Assembly (NCBI RefSeq): GCF_900109565.1
Contig: NZ_FNZZ01000002.1
Span: forward strand, 62,001-126,000
Length of the DNA stretch: 64,000 nt
Direction: 5' to 3'
DNA from: Sphingomonas palmae
Lineage (GTDB): Bacteria; Pseudomonadota; Alphaproteobacteria; Sphingomonadales; Sphingomonadaceae
How positions within the stretch are numbered: the stretch's first letter is position 1; each line of letters begins with the position of its first letter. Below are positions 46,289 through 54,851 of the stretch, piece by piece. The position numbers were made by a program, and so were the translations under genes. A model generated the notes under the pieces. The model was not told the DNA's origin. It did not search any database and saw nothing but the letters and a program-made list of their open reading frames with translations.

Positions 46289-48181
46289 ATCTGCGGGATT
46301 GCCGGTCTGTACGCGCCCGGGCGGGCGGCGGTCGATGGTGCCACGGTGCGCCGGCAGTGCGACACGATCCTGCATCGCGGCCCCGACAGCCACGGCGTCA
46401 TGGTCGATCGCGATTTCGGCTTCGGCATGCGACGCCTGAGCATTATCGACGTGGCGGGCAGCGACCAGCCGATCCACAGCGCCGATGGCCGCCACGCGAT
46501 CGTCTTCAACGGCGAAATCTACAATTATCGCGAGCTGCGGAGCGAATTGCGCCACCGCGGCCACTCCTTCGCGACCGAGGGCGACGCCGAGGTGATCCTC
46601 GCGGCGTGGCGCGAGTGGGGCGACGATGCCTGGGCGCGGCTCGACGGCATGTTCGGTGTCGCGATCTGGGACCGCTACACCCGCCGCCTGACGCTGGCGC
46701 GCGACGCGCTCGGGATCAAGCCGCTCTATTACACCTGGCAGGACGGGCGGCTGGCGTTCGGGTCGGAGCTGAAGGCGGTGCTCGCGGTGCCGGGGCTGCG
46801 CTTCGACGCGGATGCGCGCGCGGTGCACGATTATTTCAGCTTCGGCCACGTCCGCGCGCCGCGCTCGATCTACGCGCAGGTCGGCGTGCTGGCACCCGGC
46901 CACCTGCTCGAACTCGGGCCCGACGGGTCCCTGCGCACCCGCGCGTTCTGGGCTGCGCGCTACGCGCCCGCCGCGCCGCGCTCGGCGAAGGACTGGGTGG
47001 AGGCGTTTCGCACCACCTGGCTCGACACCGTGCGCGCGCAGATGCTCGCCGCCGACACCGATGTCGGCGCGTTCCTGTCGGGCGGGGTCGATTCGTCCGC
47101 GGTCGTGGCGGCGATGGCGCAGGTGTCGCAGCGCCCGGTCAAGACCTTCACGATCGGCTTCGCCGAGCGCGCCTACGACGAGAGCCCGTACGCCGAGGCA
47201 GTCGCTAGGCACCTGGGCTGCGACCACCGCACCCATGTCGTCGACCCGAAACGCGCGTGGCAGATCCTGCCCGAGATCCAGCAGGCTTACGACGAACCAT
47301 TCGCCGACCCATCCGCGATCCCGACCTGGTACGTGAGCGAAGCCGCGGCGCGCGACGTCAAGGTGGTGCTGTCGGGCGACGGCGGCGATGAATTGTTCTT
47401 CGGTTACAAGCGCCACCTGACCGAACACCGCCTGCGCCACGTCCCCGCCCTTGCGCGCCGCGCCGCACGCGGCTTCGCGGCGCTGCCGCCGCTTCCCTGG
47501 GGACCGGGTAACCGCCGGCTGCAGCGCTGGCAGAAGACCGCCCGCAGCGCCGGCCTGCCCGACGGCGGCACGCGCTTCTTCGCCAAGACGCAGATCACCG
47601 CGCCCGAGCTGCGCCGCCGGCTGTTCGCGGACACGCTGCTGGACGGACGCGACGGGAATGGCGCGATCGCGGCACTCGCGGCGGAATATTACCCCGACAT
47701 GGCGGCGATCTCGTCGTCCGACCTCGAACAGTTCGCGATGTGCGACCTGCAACTCAACTTGCCGGGCGCTATGCTGACCAAGGTCGATCGCGCCAGCATG
47801 GCCCACGCGCTGGAGGTGCGGGTGCCGATGCTGTCGCGCGAGATGGTCGCGCTGGCGCTGTCGATGCCCCCGGACGTCAAGCTGCGCGGCGGCATCGGCA
47901 AATATCCGGTGCGCGCCGCGATCGCGCCGTTGCTGCCCGCCGGCATCCTTGATCGCCGCAAGCAGGGTTTTCAGGTGCCGCTGGCCGAATGGTTCCGCGA
48001 CGATTTCGGCGCCTACGCGCGCGAGCTCTGGGTTGGCAGCGGCGTCGCGGCTTCGGGCTACCTCAATTCGCGCAGCGTCGATGCTCTGTTCGACGAACAT
48101 TATCGCGGGCAGCGCGATCACAGCCGCCTGCTTTACGCGCTCAGCCTGTTCTGCCTGTGGTGGCAGGCGCGGCCGGCCTGA
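46289..48181 (+). CDS. asnB: Asparagine synthase-like glutamine amidotransferase, apparent ATC start
   Basis: A 630-residue enzyme. The class II glutaminase domain must begin with Cys after the initiator, and the sequence reads ATC-TGC-GGG-ATT-GCC (initiator, C2, G, I, A). AAGGAG is spaced 6-7 nt before ATC 46289. No ATG, GTG or TTG lies in frame between the upstream TAG (46241) and this codon; the next ATG (46346) would delete the nucleophile. Other motifs are HRGPDSHG, FNGEIYNYRELR, DALGIKPLYY and the synthetase PP-loop FLSGGVDSSA. In this envelope context it may amidate a glycan precursor rather than make free asparagine. Confidence 0.93.
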   Translation: MCGIAGLYAPGRAAVDGATVRRQCDTILHRGPDSHGVMVDRDFGFGMRRLSIIDVAGSDQPIHSADGRHAIVFNGEIYNYRELRSELRHRGHSFATEGDAEVILAAWREWGDDAWARLDGMFGVAIWDRYTRRLTLARDALGIKPLYYTWQDGRLAFGSELKAVLAVPGLRFDADARAVHDYFSFGHVRAPRSIYAQVGVLAPGHLLELGPDGSLRTRAFWAARYAPAAPRSAKDWVEAFRTTWLDTVRAQMLAADTDVGAFLSGGVDSSAVVAAMAQVSQRPVKTFTIGFAERAYDESPYAEAVARHLGCDHRTHVVDPKRAWQILPEIQQAYDEPFADPSAIPTWYVSEAAARDVKVVLSGDGGDELFFGYKRHLTEHRLRHVPALARRAARGFAALPPLPWGPGNRRLQRWQKTARSAGLPDGGTRFFAKTQITAPELRRRLFADTLLDGRDGNGAIAALAAEYYPDMAAISSSDLEQFAMCDLQLNLPGAMLTKVDRASMAHALEVRVPMLSREMVALALSMPPDVKLRGGIGKYPVRAAIAPLLPAGILDRRKQGFQVPLAEWFRDDFGAYARELWVGSGVAASGYLNSRSVDALFDEHYRGQRDHSRLLYALSLFCLWWQARPA

Positions 48182-48202
48182 CGCGGGGCTTCGCTGTATC
48201 GG

Positions 48203-49468
48203 CTAGGTGCCGTCGGCGAACGCCTCGGCGCGAACCCGTTCGATCAGCGCGATGTCGCGCGCGCTCGTCATCGCGTCGCGCGCGCGATCAACGGCGTCGT
48301 CCGCTTCGCGCTTGATGATCGCCTTGGCGGCGGGCGTGTGCGCCGCGAGCGCGGCCAGCGTCTTCTGCAACCGCACGCCCACCTCGATCATCCCTGCGCC
48401 GTCGCGCGCGATCGGGCGGCAGAAATCCTCCAGCAGATCGCTCAGCCGCAGCGCGCGCATGCGGACGCGGCCGGGAACGGACGCGAACTCGTCCTCAGGC
48501 TGGTCGAACAGGCGCAGCAGCACGCGTCCACCGGCCTCGATCACTGAGATAGCGGTGCCCGGATCGTTGACCGCGGGCGACAGCGCGCGCGACGCGATCT
48601 CCGACAGGACAACGAGCCCGAAGCGGGGATCGTGATCGAAGGCGCGGTGGGGCGCCAACGTGAATGACTGACGAACGCGCCTGGTCACCTCTTCGTCGGC
48701 AGCGATGCTCAGCGTCGCCAGCGCGTGCTCCGGGTCGACCCACTCGCCGGGCAGGACGTGCACGTCGATGTCGGTGTCCGCTTCCTCGGCGATCTCCCCC
48801 AGCTCCGCCAGGTCGATGTGCGTGACCCGCCCCATCGTCGTCGCGCGCACGTCCGCCCCGGTCCGACGCGATCGCGCGTGTTCGCCCGACCTTACGTCCA
48901 GCGCGCAGGCGATCGTCCCCAGCGCCTCGGTCGCGGCGCGCTCCACCCGGTCGATCGTGTCAGCGACGCGGCCGAAGCGCGCGATATGCTCGATCCAGCG
49001 CAGCAGCGTGACCACGATGAACACGATGACCGCGACCGTGCCCGCGAGCAGGATGACGCGACCGGTCTCGCCGTACAGGCCGGTCGACAGCGCAATGATG
49101 CCGACGATCGCAAAGAGGAAGCTTCCCAGGAACGTGGCGAGTGCGTTCTGCGCGGTGCTGTCGTCGACCAGCAGCTGCACCGCACGCGGGGTGATCGTGC
49201 TGGTCGCGCCCGAGAAGGCCGACACCATCGCGGTCAGCGAGAAAGTGGTGACCGCCAGCATGCTCGACGCCAGCATGCCGAGAATGCCGTCAACCGACTT
49301 CGCGCCGACCTTCGTCGCGAAGGTGTACGAAATTGCGTGCCCTGCGAGCGCACCCGCCAGCGCCAATGCGCCGCCGAACAGGCAGAACAGCGCCGCGCGA
49401 AACCATATCCTGCGCGTCAGCAGGCGTAATACCCACTGCCAGCGCGTCGTTGCCCGTCTACCGCTCAT
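48203..49468 (-). CDS. DUF2254 membrane protein
   Basis: A 421-residue inner-membrane protein. The DUF2254 blocks LAVTTFSLTAMVSAFSGATS, TITPRAVQLLVDD and ALSPAVNDPGTAISVIEAGG are clear. About four helices occupy the first 190 residues; the C-terminal half is cytoplasmic. The family's function is unknown. I chose ATG 49468 (MSGRRATTRW); an upstream extension to 49633 is arginine-rich and reaches the SDR promoter. It is convergent with asnB, 21 nt apart. Confidence 0.9.
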   Translation of the reverse strand: MSGRRATTRWQWVLRLLTRRIWFRAALFCLFGGALALAGALAGHAISYTFATKVGAKSVDGILGMLASSMLAVTTFSLTAMVSAFSGATSTITPRAVQLLVDDSTAQNALATFLGSFLFAIVGIIALSTGLYGETGRVILLAGTVAVIVFIVVTLLRWIEHIARFGRVADTIDRVERAATEALGTIACALDVRSGEHARSRRTGADVRATTMGRVTHIDLAELGEIAEEADTDIDVHVLPGEWVDPEHALATLSIAADEEVTRRVRQSFTLAPHRAFDHDPRFGLVVLSEIASRALSPAVNDPGTAISVIEAGGRVLLRLFDQPEDEFASVPGRVRMRALRLSDLLEDFCRPIARDGAGMIEVGVRLQKTLAALAAHTPAAKAIIKREADDAVDRARDAMTSARDIALIERVRAEAFADGT

Positions 49469-49572
49469 CGACGAACAAGGCTTCGCACCCGGTCTATGTT
49501 CCGCCGCTCGCCTTCGCGGCACCTTCGCCAACGTCGTCCGTTGCTGCGCATGATCCCCCGACAGGAGCCGAC

Positions 49573-50448
49573 ATGACCGACGATCCACGCACCAGCCAGC
49601 CGACCAGCTTTCCGGGCGAGCCGCAGCAGCCACGCCCCGGTCTTTCCAAGGACATGCATACCAAGCCCGATCACGGCGAGGAGAGCTACATCGGCAAGGG
49701 GTTGCTGCGCGACCGGGTTGCGCTGATCACCGGCGGTGATTCGGGGATCGGCCGCGCGGTCGCGATTGCCTACGCGCGCGAGGGTGCCGACGTTGCGATC
49801 TCCTACCTCGACGCCGAGCAGGCCGACGCGGAGGAAACGCGCACCTGGGTCGAGAAGGCGGGCCGCCGCTGCCTGCTGCTGCCCGGCGACATCCGCGACC
49901 GCGATCACTGCGCCGCGCTGGTCGAGCAGACCGTCGCCGAGTTCGGCCGGATCGACGTACTGGTCAACAACGCCGCCGCGCAGACGATGAACGAGGGGAT
50001 CGAGACGATCGACGACGACGAAATGCAGGGCGCGTTCGCCGCAAACGTGTTCGCGATGCTGCGGCTCGCGAAGGCGGCGGCGCCGCACATGAAGCCCGGC
50101 TCCGCGATCGTGAACACGACCAGCGAACAGGCCAAGGTCGCGGGCAAGAACATGATCGTCTACGCTGCCACGAAGGGGGCGATTTCCAGCCTGACGGTGG
50201 GACTGTCGAACCTGCTCGCGGGTGACGGCATTCGCGTCAACGCGGTTGCGCCGGGGCCGGTATGGACGCCAATCCAGCCGATCGCCAAACCGAGCGACGA
50301 GCTGGAAACGCTGGGTCAGGACACGCCGCTCGGCCGTGCGGGCCAGCCAGCCGAGCTCGCCCCCGCCTACGTCCTGCTCGCCTCGGGCGAGGGCAGCTAC
50401 ATGTCGGGTGCGATCGTCGCGGTGACGGGCGGCGTGCCGATCGGCTGA
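49573..50448 (+). CDS. SDR-family oxidoreductase (YhdF/GSP39-like)
   Basis: A 291-residue short-chain dehydrogenase. The N-terminal roughly 40-residue leader (FPGEPQQPRPGLSKDMHTKP) is typical of stress-associated SDRs of this subgroup. The cofactor motif is ALITGGDSGIGRAVAIAYA, NNAAAQT follows, and the catalytic Ser and YAATK are in NTTSEQAKVAG and VYAATKGAIS. ATG 49573 follows GGAG (ACAGGAGCCGAC). It is followed by a perfect bidirectional hairpin. Confidence 0.93.
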   Translation: MTDDPRTSQPTSFPGEPQQPRPGLSKDMHTKPDHGEESYIGKGLLRDRVALITGGDSGIGRAVAIAYAREGADVAISYLDAEQADAEETRTWVEKAGRRCLLLPGDIRDRDHCAALVEQTVAEFGRIDVLVNNAAAQTMNEGIETIDDDEMQGAFAANVFAMLRLAKAAAPHMKPGSAIVNTTSEQAKVAGKNMIVYAATKGAISSLTVGLSNLLAGDGIRVNAVAPGPVWTPIQPIAKPSDELETLGQDTPLGRAGQPAELAPAYVLLASGEGSYMSGAIVAVTGGVPIG

Positions 50449-50460
50449 GTGACGACGCAA

Positions 50461-50486
50461 CCGGCCGAGGAAGAAGCCTCGGCCGG
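50461..50486. terminator. Perfect 10-bp bidirectional hairpin
   Basis: Arms CCGGCCGAGG and CCTCGGCCGG around a 6-nt loop lie between the convergent SDR and OB-fold genes. It probably ends transcription from both. Confidence 0.65.
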
Positions 50487-50500
50487 CCACGTTTGGTGCG

Positions 50501-51214
50501 TCAGCGCCTGATCGTGGCGTCGGGTGCGACCTGGCCCGTGCGGTTCAGGCCCGGCGCGGCGGGCGGCGGCGGGAGAGCGCCCGCACCGCGCGCAGGCGGA
50601 GCACCGGCACCGGGTGGCGGCGGCGGAGGAGCACCCGCGCCCTCACCCATCGCGGGCGGCGGAGGCGGTGCGCCTGCACCCATGCCAGGCGGTGGCGGCG
50701 GGGCGCCCGGACCTCCCGGGGGCGGCGGAGGAGCACCGGCACCGGCACCGGGTGGCGGCGGAGGCGGCGCGCCGGCACCACGCGGCGGTGGCGGTGGGGC
50801 GCCTGCACCGGGCGGCGGCGGCGGCGGTCCGACTTCCTGCACCGCGCCCGATGAGTCGACGAGGAAGCGTGCGCGCAGCTGCCCCTGATCATAACGGCCC
50901 TGCACCAGCATCGGCGTGCCGACACGCACCGCGCCCTGCGCCTCGCGACCGGCATCGACCAATGTGCGACCGCTGCCGTCCTGCACCACGAAGCGGTTGC
51001 CGTATACCTCGGCAACGCGGCCCTTGACCGTCACCACGCCGCTCGACTGCGGAAGCCGCGCGATCGCGGTCGGAACGGTCGGCGCCATCTCGATCGCCGG
51101 TCGTGTCAGCGACACCGCGCCCGCGCCACCCGCGACACCGATCGCGACCAATGCGGCGGCGACGATCCCTAGCTTCTGGCCGCGGCTGAACCCCGGCTCT
51201 CTCAGGTGAAACAT
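50501..51214 (-). CDS. OB-fold protein with polyproline repeat tail
   Basis: A 237-residue membrane-anchored protein. One helix (15-36, LGIVAAALVAIGVAGGAGAV) is followed by an OB-fold-like domain (about 58-126, VVTVKGRVAEVYGNRFVVQD). Residues 130-225 form eight runs of four to six prolines separated by Gly-Ala-rich linkers (GAGAPPPPP unit). The OB domain is reminiscent of YgiW/DUF5666-type stress proteins, and ygiW sits beside qseBC in E. coli, which matches the divergent two-component pair here (inference). The tail coding DNA is highly repetitive. Confidence 0.8.
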   Translation of the reverse strand: MFHLREPGFSRGQKLGIVAAALVAIGVAGGAGAVSLTRPAIEMAPTVPTAIARLPQSSGVVTVKGRVAEVYGNRFVVQDGSGRTLVDAGREAQGAVRVGTPMLVQGRYDQGQLRARFLVDSSGAVQEVGPPPPPPGAGAPPPPPRGAGAPPPPPPGAGAGAPPPPPGGPGAPPPPPGMGAGAPPPPPAMGEGAGAPPPPPPGAGAPPARGAGALPPPPAAPGLNRTGQVAPDATIRR

Positions 51215-51326
51215 GATTTCCTACTCCTTGGCTTCGACGAATCACCGTCTAGCCGCACGCACGCCCACCCCCGCTGAACCCGACGGTTCAGTTTCGGTTT
51301 AAGCATCGCACCTAGGAGCCGACACG

Positions 51327-51989
51327 ATGCGCATCCTCCTTGTCGAAGACGACCACGACCTCGGCCCCGCCATCGCGCGCGCGCTGCGTGACGAGCATTT
51401 CGCGGTCGATGTCGCCCGCGACGGCATCGACGCCGCGCATCTCGGCACGACCGAGGCGTATGATGCCGCGGTGCTCGATCTCGGCCTGCCCGGCATGGAC
51501 GGCGTGTCGGTGCTGCGCGCGTGGCGCGAGGCCAAGCGCGCCTTGCCTGTGCTGATTCTGACCGCGCGCGATGCGTGGTCGGACAAGGTGGCGGGGTTCA
51601 AGGCGGGCGCCGACGATTACCTCGTCAAGCCGTTCCGCGTCGAGGAACTGGTGATGCGGCTGCGCGCGCTCGTCCGACGCGCCGCGGGTCACGCGCAGCC
51701 GCGGATCGCGTGCGGCCCGCTCGTCTTCGAGACCCAGACCGGGCAATTTGAACTCGACGGCCTGCCGCTCCGGCTAACCGCATTCGAGTGGCGCGTGCTG
51801 TCGCAGCTTATACTGCGTCGCGATGCGGTGATTGAGCGGCTCGAGTTGCTAGAACGCGTGTACGAAGGCGATGCGGACGTTGATTCGAACAGCCTGGAGG
51901 TGATCGTCGGCCGGTTGCGCAAGAAGATCGGCGCGACGCTGATCGAGACGGTGCGCGGCCGCGGCTACCGCCTCGCCTGCCCGGCGTGA
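51327..51989 (+). CDS. OmpR/QseB-type response regulator
   Basis: A 220-residue response regulator. Receiver: acidic pair in LLVEDDHD, phospho-acceptor D51 (VLDLGLPGMDG) and K101 (DDYLVKPF). The winged-helix DNA-binding domain contains LTAFEWRVLSQLI and SLEVIVGRLRKKIG. It is typical of the PmrA/QseB subgroup. Its TGA overlaps the kinase start (GTGA, 51986-51989). It probably regulates the divergent OB-fold gene and envelope genes. Confidence 0.95.
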   Translation: MRILLVEDDHDLGPAIARALRDEHFAVDVARDGIDAAHLGTTEAYDAAVLDLGLPGMDGVSVLRAWREAKRALPVLILTARDAWSDKVAGFKAGADDYLVKPFRVEELVMRLRALVRRAAGHAQPRIACGPLVFETQTGQFELDGLPLRLTAFEWRVLSQLILRRDAVIERLELLERVYEGDADVDSNSLEVIVGRLRKKIGATLIETVRGRGYRLACPA

Positions 51990-53395
51990 CGCGCGTGCGG
52001 CTGCTGCCCCGTTCGCTCCATGCGCGCATGCTGGCGCTGTCCGCGGCGGCGACGCTGGTCGCGCTCGTCATTGCCGGCTGGTCGATCGCGGCGGTGCTCG
52101 AACGCTTCGTCACCGCAGGGATCGACCGGCGACTGGACAGCGAGGTCGCGCTGCTGGCGACGGCGGTGAACGACGACGGCACGATCAATCGCGAACGCCT
52201 GCGACAACAGGTTGGCGTGCTGGAGGCCGGACGCGGGTGGCAGTGGCAGATCACGACACCAACAGCGACGCTGAGCTCGACTGATTTCGCCCCGCTGACC
52301 GTAGCTGCGCCGCCGCCCGGCGACCCGGCTCGACCGCCCGAACCTTCGCACTCGACGCCGCCCCCCACCGCGCGCGCGCCTGCTGCACCGCCGCCGCCGC
52401 CCTCACCGTCGCCACGACGCGCGCTCGATGGCGAGACCCGCGACGGCGCGTCGGTCCATGCCAGACGCGTGACGCTCGACACCCCCGCAGGTCCGGTCAC
52501 GATCACCGCTGCTGCACCGCGCGATGTCATTCGCCAACCAATCCGCGAAGCGGTCGAACCGCTGCTGCTCGTGCTGGCGATACTGGGTGGGTTGCTGGGC
52601 GCGGCGTCGGTGGTGCAGCTGCGGCTCGGCCTGCGTCCGGTCAGGCGATTGCGCGACGAGGTGGCGGCGATCCGCGCCGGTCGGCGCGAGCGCGTCGACG
52701 AGGATCAACCGGCCGAACTGCTGCCACTCGCCACCGAATTGAACGCGCTGGCCGAGGACAATGCCGCTGCGCTCGCCACCGCAAGGCGATCGGCGGCGAA
52801 CCTCGCGCACGCGCTCAAGACGCCGGTCGCGGCGCTTGCGCTCGATCTGCGTGACGAGCCCGCGCGGGCGGCGCAGGTCCGGCGCATCGACGACACGATC
52901 CGCCATCACCTGTCACGCGCGCGCGCGCAGACCGCCGATCCGCGAGCGCGCACTCCGCTCTCGCCAGCGCTCGCGGACCTGACCGCGACGATCGCGGCGA
53001 TTTACCGCGATAAGAGTCTGGCGATCACGCAGGATCTGCCGACCGCTCCGCTCGCGCTCGCGATGGACCCGCGCGACGTTGATGAACTGCTCGGCAATCT
53101 GCTCGACAACGCGGCCAAGAACGCTGTGAGTCGGGTTACCGTACAGGTGGCTGCGGCGGACGCGCGCGCAGTCGCGCTGTCGATCTGCGACGATGGTGCG
53201 GGCATCCCGGCGGCGGATCGCGCGCGGGCCGAGCAGGTCGGCGTCCGGCTTGACGAACGCCGCGAGGGGCATGGCTTCGGCCTGTCGATCGCGGTCGAGC
53301 TCGCCGAGCTGTACGGCGGCACGTTGATGCTGGACGACGCAGCCGGCGGCGGATTGTGCGTGCGGCTGCGCCTGCCGGGCGGCGCCATCGATTGA
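51986..53395 (+). CDS. Sensor histidine kinase with proline-rich periplasmic domain
   Basis: A 469-residue partner of the preceding regulator, GTG start. Helix 1 is about residues 15-37. The periplasmic segment (about 40-185) contains a proline-rich stretch at 106-147 (PPPGDPARPPEP, PPPPPSPSP). Helix 2 is about 190-212 and a HAMP-like linker follows. HisKA has H274 in AHALKTPVAAL (as in PhoQ-type kinases), and HATPase has NLLDNAAKNAV and GHGFGLSIAVELAELYGG. The polyproline character mirrors the divergent OB-fold protein. Confidence 0.93.
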   Translation: MTRVRLLPRSLHARMLALSAAATLVALVIAGWSIAAVLERFVTAGIDRRLDSEVALLATAVNDDGTINRERLRQQVGVLEAGRGWQWQITTPTATLSSTDFAPLTVAAPPPGDPARPPEPSHSTPPPTARAPAAPPPPPSPSPRRALDGETRDGASVHARRVTLDTPAGPVTITAAAPRDVIRQPIREAVEPLLLVLAILGGLLGAASVVQLRLGLRPVRRLRDEVAAIRAGRRERVDEDQPAELLPLATELNALAEDNAAALATARRSAANLAHALKTPVAALALDLRDEPARAAQVRRIDDTIRHHLSRARAQTADPRARTPLSPALADLTATIAAIYRDKSLAITQDLPTAPLALAMDPRDVDELLGNLLDNAAKNAVSRVTVQVAAADARAVALSICDDGAGIPAADRARAEQVGVRLDERREGHGFGLSIAVELAELYGGTLMLDDAAGGGLCVRLRLPGGAID

Positions 53396-53400
53396 TCAGG

Positions 53401-54846
53401 TCAGGCGCCGGGCGCCGTAGCTGGACCGGTCCAGCCGCCCGCGGTGGCGACGTAGAGCCGCGCGACGTTGAGGAACTGCCGCGTGCGCGCGACAACCAGA
53501 CCGTTACTCGCGCGCTGGTACAACCGTTCCGATTCGAGCACCTGCAAGATGCCCGAATTGCCCACCTGGAAGCTGCGGCGCGACAGGTGGCGCGACCGCT
53601 CCGCGACCTGCACCGACGATCGCTGATCCGCGACCGAGCGCGCGTCGTTCTGAATGGCGGATAGCAGGTCAGCAACCTGGCTGAACGCGACCAGCACCGT
53701 CTGCTCGTAGCTCGCCTGGCTCGCCCGCGCGCGGTCGACCGCCGCCGCGCGCTCGGCCTTGAGCGTTCCACCGTGGAAGATCGGCGCGGTCAGCCCGGCA
53801 AACAGGTCGTAGCCGCGGAACGCGTTCTTCACGAGGTCGCCGATCGCGGGCGCGCCCTGCGTCAATGTCGCGCCTAGCGTGATGTCGGGATATAGCCGGG
53901 CAGTCGCGACGCCGACCGCGGCGGTCGCGGCATGCAGCTCCGCCTCCGCCTGCAGGATGTCGGGGCGGCGGTGGACAAGGCTCGAGGGCAGCGCGACCGG
54001 CACCTGCGCGGGCAGGGTCAGCTGATCGAACGCGATGTCGTTCGCGGGCAGCGCTGAAGGCGTGGTGCCGAGCAGGGTCGCGAGCAGGTGCCGCGCTTCG
54101 GCCAGTTGCTGGTCGAGCTGCGGCAGGTCGCTGCGGTCGGCGGCGTACTGGCTCTGCGCGTTCAGCACCTCGACCAGCGTCCCCTCGCCGCCTGCGCGAC
54201 GCTTCTCGGTCAGATCGACGTTGCGCTGATCGTCGGCGAGCAGCGCGCGCGCGGTGTCGATCTGGGCGTGGAGCGCGGCGATCGTCAGCACCTGATTGAC
54301 CACCTGCCCCGCGATCGTCAGGTGCGCCGCTTCGGTCTGGCGCTGCTGCGCCTCGGCCTGCGCCGCGCTCTGCTCGACGCTGCGCCTGAGGCCACCGAAC
54401 AGGTCGAGGTCGTAGCTGACGCCGCCGCCGACCGTGTAGAGGTGGAACTCGGGATTGCCCGCGGGTGCGAGCGGGTTGCTGCCCGAGAACCCAAATCCGG
54501 CGAGGTTCACCTGCTGCTGGTCGGCCCGCGCGTTGGCGTCGACCTGCGGCAGGCGACGCCCCGCGATCGCGCGCACCTCGTCGCGGCTGGCGGCGAGGGT
54601 CGCGTTGCTGGCAACGAGGCTGCGATTGTTGGCGATCGCCTGATCGACCAGTGCGTCGAGCTGGGCCGAGCCGAACGCGGTCCACCAGCGCAGTTGCGGT
54701 CCTTCGCCGAGCGCGATGCCAGCGGGCGTCACCTCGCCCGGCGACTGGTAGGCGGTGGCCGCCGGTGCCTGCGGACGCGTGAAGTTCGGACCGACCGTGC
54801 AGCCGGCGAGCGCGGTGGCGAGTGCGAGGGTGGCAAAACGCTTCAT
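53401..54846 (-). CDS. RND/EmrAB-type outer-membrane efflux lipoprotein (OprM/NodT)
   Basis: A 481-residue outer-membrane factor. The lipoprotein signal is MKRFATLALATALAGCTVGP (lipobox LAGC). Two OEP repeats form a trimeric channel: TAFGSAQLDALVDQAIANNR opens the first, and VHRRPDILQAEAELHAATAA is the hallmark NodT-type block. GGGVSYDLDLFGGLRRSVEQ lies between. It continues the EmrAB operon, 5 nt after the transporter stop. A longer open frame upstream is a shadow in emrB. Confidence 0.95.
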   Translation of the reverse strand: MKRFATLALATALAGCTVGPNFTRPQAPAATAYQSPGEVTPAGIALGEGPQLRWWTAFGSAQLDALVDQAIANNRSLVASNATLAASRDEVRAIAGRRLPQVDANARADQQQVNLAGFGFSGSNPLAPAGNPEFHLYTVGGGVSYDLDLFGGLRRSVEQSAAQAEAQQRQTEAAHLTIAGQVVNQVLTIAALHAQIDTARALLADDQRNVDLTEKRRAGGEGTLVEVLNAQSQYAADRSDLPQLDQQLAEARHLLATLLGTTPSALPANDIAFDQLTLPAQVPVALPSSLVHRRPDILQAEAELHAATAAVGVATARLYPDITLGATLTQGAPAIGDLVKNAFRGYDLFAGLTAPIFHGGTLKAERAAAVDRARASQASYEQTVLVAFSQVADLLSAIQNDARSVADQRSSVQVAERSRHLSRRSFQVGNSGILQVLESERLYQRASNGLVVARTRQFLNVARLYVATAGGWTGPATAPGA

Positions 54847-54851
54847 GGCAA

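Noticed and set aside
46175-48121. Long minus-strand open frame opposite the asparagine synthase gene
   Set aside because: High-GC shadow: no family motif, Arg/Gly/Val-rich composition, and the plus-strand gene is unambiguous.
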